Assembly (NCBI RefSeq): GCF_000146185.1
Contig: NC_012780.1
Span: forward strand, 310,001 to 374,000
Length of the DNA: 64,000 nt
Source of the DNA: [Eubacterium] eligens ATCC 27750
Lineage (GTDB): Bacteria; Bacillota; Clostridia; Lachnospirales; Lachnospiraceae
Direction: 5' to 3'
Shown here: piece after piece, positions 63,387-64,000 of the stretch
Position numbering within the stretch: the stretch's first letter is position 1
Layout of the letters: every line of letters starts with the position of its first letter
Translations under genes and position numbers: made by a program
Notes under the pieces: generated by a model
Database searches by the model: none
What the model saw: only the letters and a program-made list of their open reading frames with translations
Told to the model about the DNA's origin: nothing

Positions 63387-63400
63387 TGCATAAAAATGCA
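63387..63400. promoter_or_regulatory. ArgR-like box upstream of carAB
   Basis: TGCATAAAAATGCA has TGCAT/ATGCA half-sites around four A residues, fitting the degenerate ARG-box pattern (TG-AT-WWWW-AT-CA). It lies 20 bp upstream of the carA -35. This is sensible for a gene shared by arginine and pyrimidine synthesis. Confidence 0.5.
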
Positions 63401-63428
63401 TACTTAAATGTATATACTGAATATAACA

Positions 63429-63469
63429 GCCCATAACAGTTCCAAACCTTTTTAAGACCTGTTATGGGC
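63429..63469 (-). terminator. Terminator of the InlB-repeat protein gene
   Basis: GCCCATAACAG pairs perfectly with CTGTTATGGGC around 19 bases; the minus-strand tail TGTTATATTC is only moderately T-rich. Confidence 0.6.
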
Positions 63470-63480
63470 GGCATAATAAA

Positions 63481-64000
63481 TTATCTAATCTGTGTTATTA
63501 CCTGATCATTAACTGTCCATATCTGTATGCATTTATCATCCGGCACATTCCTTCCTCCATCACTCCCACCAATGCCATATTCATCAAACCAGTTCTTGGC
63601 ATTATTATACACAGAATCATTTATAAGTTCTTTATTATATATACTGCTTGAAACTTTCAGACATATTCTCTTTTTCTTCGACCACTGTGCATATATATTA
63701 TATATACCTCCATCGTCATCCACCAGCTTTGAAACAACAGCACCCTTTTCATATCTTGTTCCATCCCCATCCCTGTCAGAATTCCATGAATCAAGATTAT
63801 ATCCCGGTCTTAAAAGTTCATTAGGAAGATGATTATCCTGCTCATAACCTGTTACAATTATTGTATCATTTCCATATCCGCCATTGACATCAATACCAAT
63901 GCTATATGAGTTTTCTTTCCACACAGCATTTAAATTCACTATATCTCCATCTATATAAGATAATGTATTTCTGGCATTTTTATATGGCATTATTAATGTG
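63481..64000 (-). CDS. InlB B-repeat surface protein, C-terminal part (5' end outside window)
   Basis: The frame is open to the window edge, with residues T-L-I before the first internal Met, so the gene continues beyond 64000. Two InlB B-repeat (Listeria-Bacteroides) segments are seen: one ending DIVNLNAVWKEN, the next running PGYNLDSWNSDRDGDGTRYE to NIYAQWSKKK. A C-terminal unique part of about 60 residues follows, with a GGSDGGRNVP stretch and no LPXTG or membrane anchor. Role: probably secreted or surface-associated, with the repeats as a stalk. The ATG at 63990 is internal. Confidence 0.75.
   Translation of the reverse strand, partial: TLIMPYKNARNTLSYIDGDIVNLNAVWKENSYSIGIDVNGGYGNDTIIVTGYEQDNHLPNELLRPGYNLDSWNSDRDGDGTRYEKGAVVSKLVDDDGGIYNIYAQWSKKKRICLKVSSSIYNKELINDSVYNNAKNWFDEYGIGGSDGGRNVPDDKCIQIWTVNDQVITQIR

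Overview
The window reads as one contiguous piece of a low-GC Firmicutes chromosome, most likely a motile Lachnospiraceae bacterium of the Lachnospira/Eubacterium eligens type. The evidence is an AT-rich genome with Clostridia-style ribosome sites, CheX proteins, a DUF6033 protein, a YolD/Y-polymerase cassette, a GDT1 exporter behind a yybP-ykoY leader and a thioredoxin reductase of the ferredoxin-linked clostridial kind. The taxon is inferred from gene content only. There is no phage, insertion sequence, CRISPR array, tRNA or rRNA gene that I can support.

Positions 1-9768: the 3' end of gltX, a thioredoxin-reductase-like flavoprotein, a Nudix hydrolase, a heterodimeric ABC exporter and cardiolipin synthase run on the plus strand. 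A 507-bp imperfect palindrome fills the next intergenic space, followed by a pyrophosphatase-like/Nudix fusion. A degV (fatty-acid binding) gene converges with it and overlaps its 3' end. degV has a promoter bracketed by two identical 19-bp FabT-like dyads.

Positions 10012-19037 (plus): a metallo-beta-lactamase fold hydrolase, a MATE exporter, a ThiE-HAD fusion, mnmA with its cysteine desulfurase, O-acetylhomoserine sulfhydrylase and a CheX-receiver fusion. Positions 19084-22705 (minus): alr, a TAXI binding lipoprotein, gltS and a 76-aa protein with a duplicated motif, apparently one operon. Positions 22815-28930 (plus): a 5'-truncated SGNH hydrolase remnant, a two-component system, a rhomboid protease, a GH25 lysozyme with SH3 repeats and a lone ABC ATPase.

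Positions 28983-64000 are almost entirely minus strand. They hold a COG2509-like flavoprotein, a DUF6033 pair, a Mn-riboswitch-controlled cation antiporter/GDT1 operon, a lipoprotein, DUF1846, an amidohydrolase, a FeoA-FeoB fusion, a phosphodiester glycosidase with a membrane partner, an EAL phosphodiesterase, a MocR regulator lacking the usual PLP lysine, a MarR-MATE pair and a MacB-like exporter behind a TetR-type operator. Then come a C_GCAxxG protein with MATE, YolD and Y-family polymerase, CheX, an SseB-like protein, an asparaginase-like lipoprotein without the HGTDT active-site motif, an NSS transporter, carAB and the 3' end of an InlB-repeat surface protein.

The least explained material is intergenic: the 507-bp palindrome (7522-8028), a 139-bp palindrome abutting an exporter operon (48085-48223), two related TATAGGT-bounded repeat regions (15925-16121 and 47916-48029), three tandem TTGGACTT hairpins (35158-35331) and a hairpin-rich direct repeat (43245-43409).
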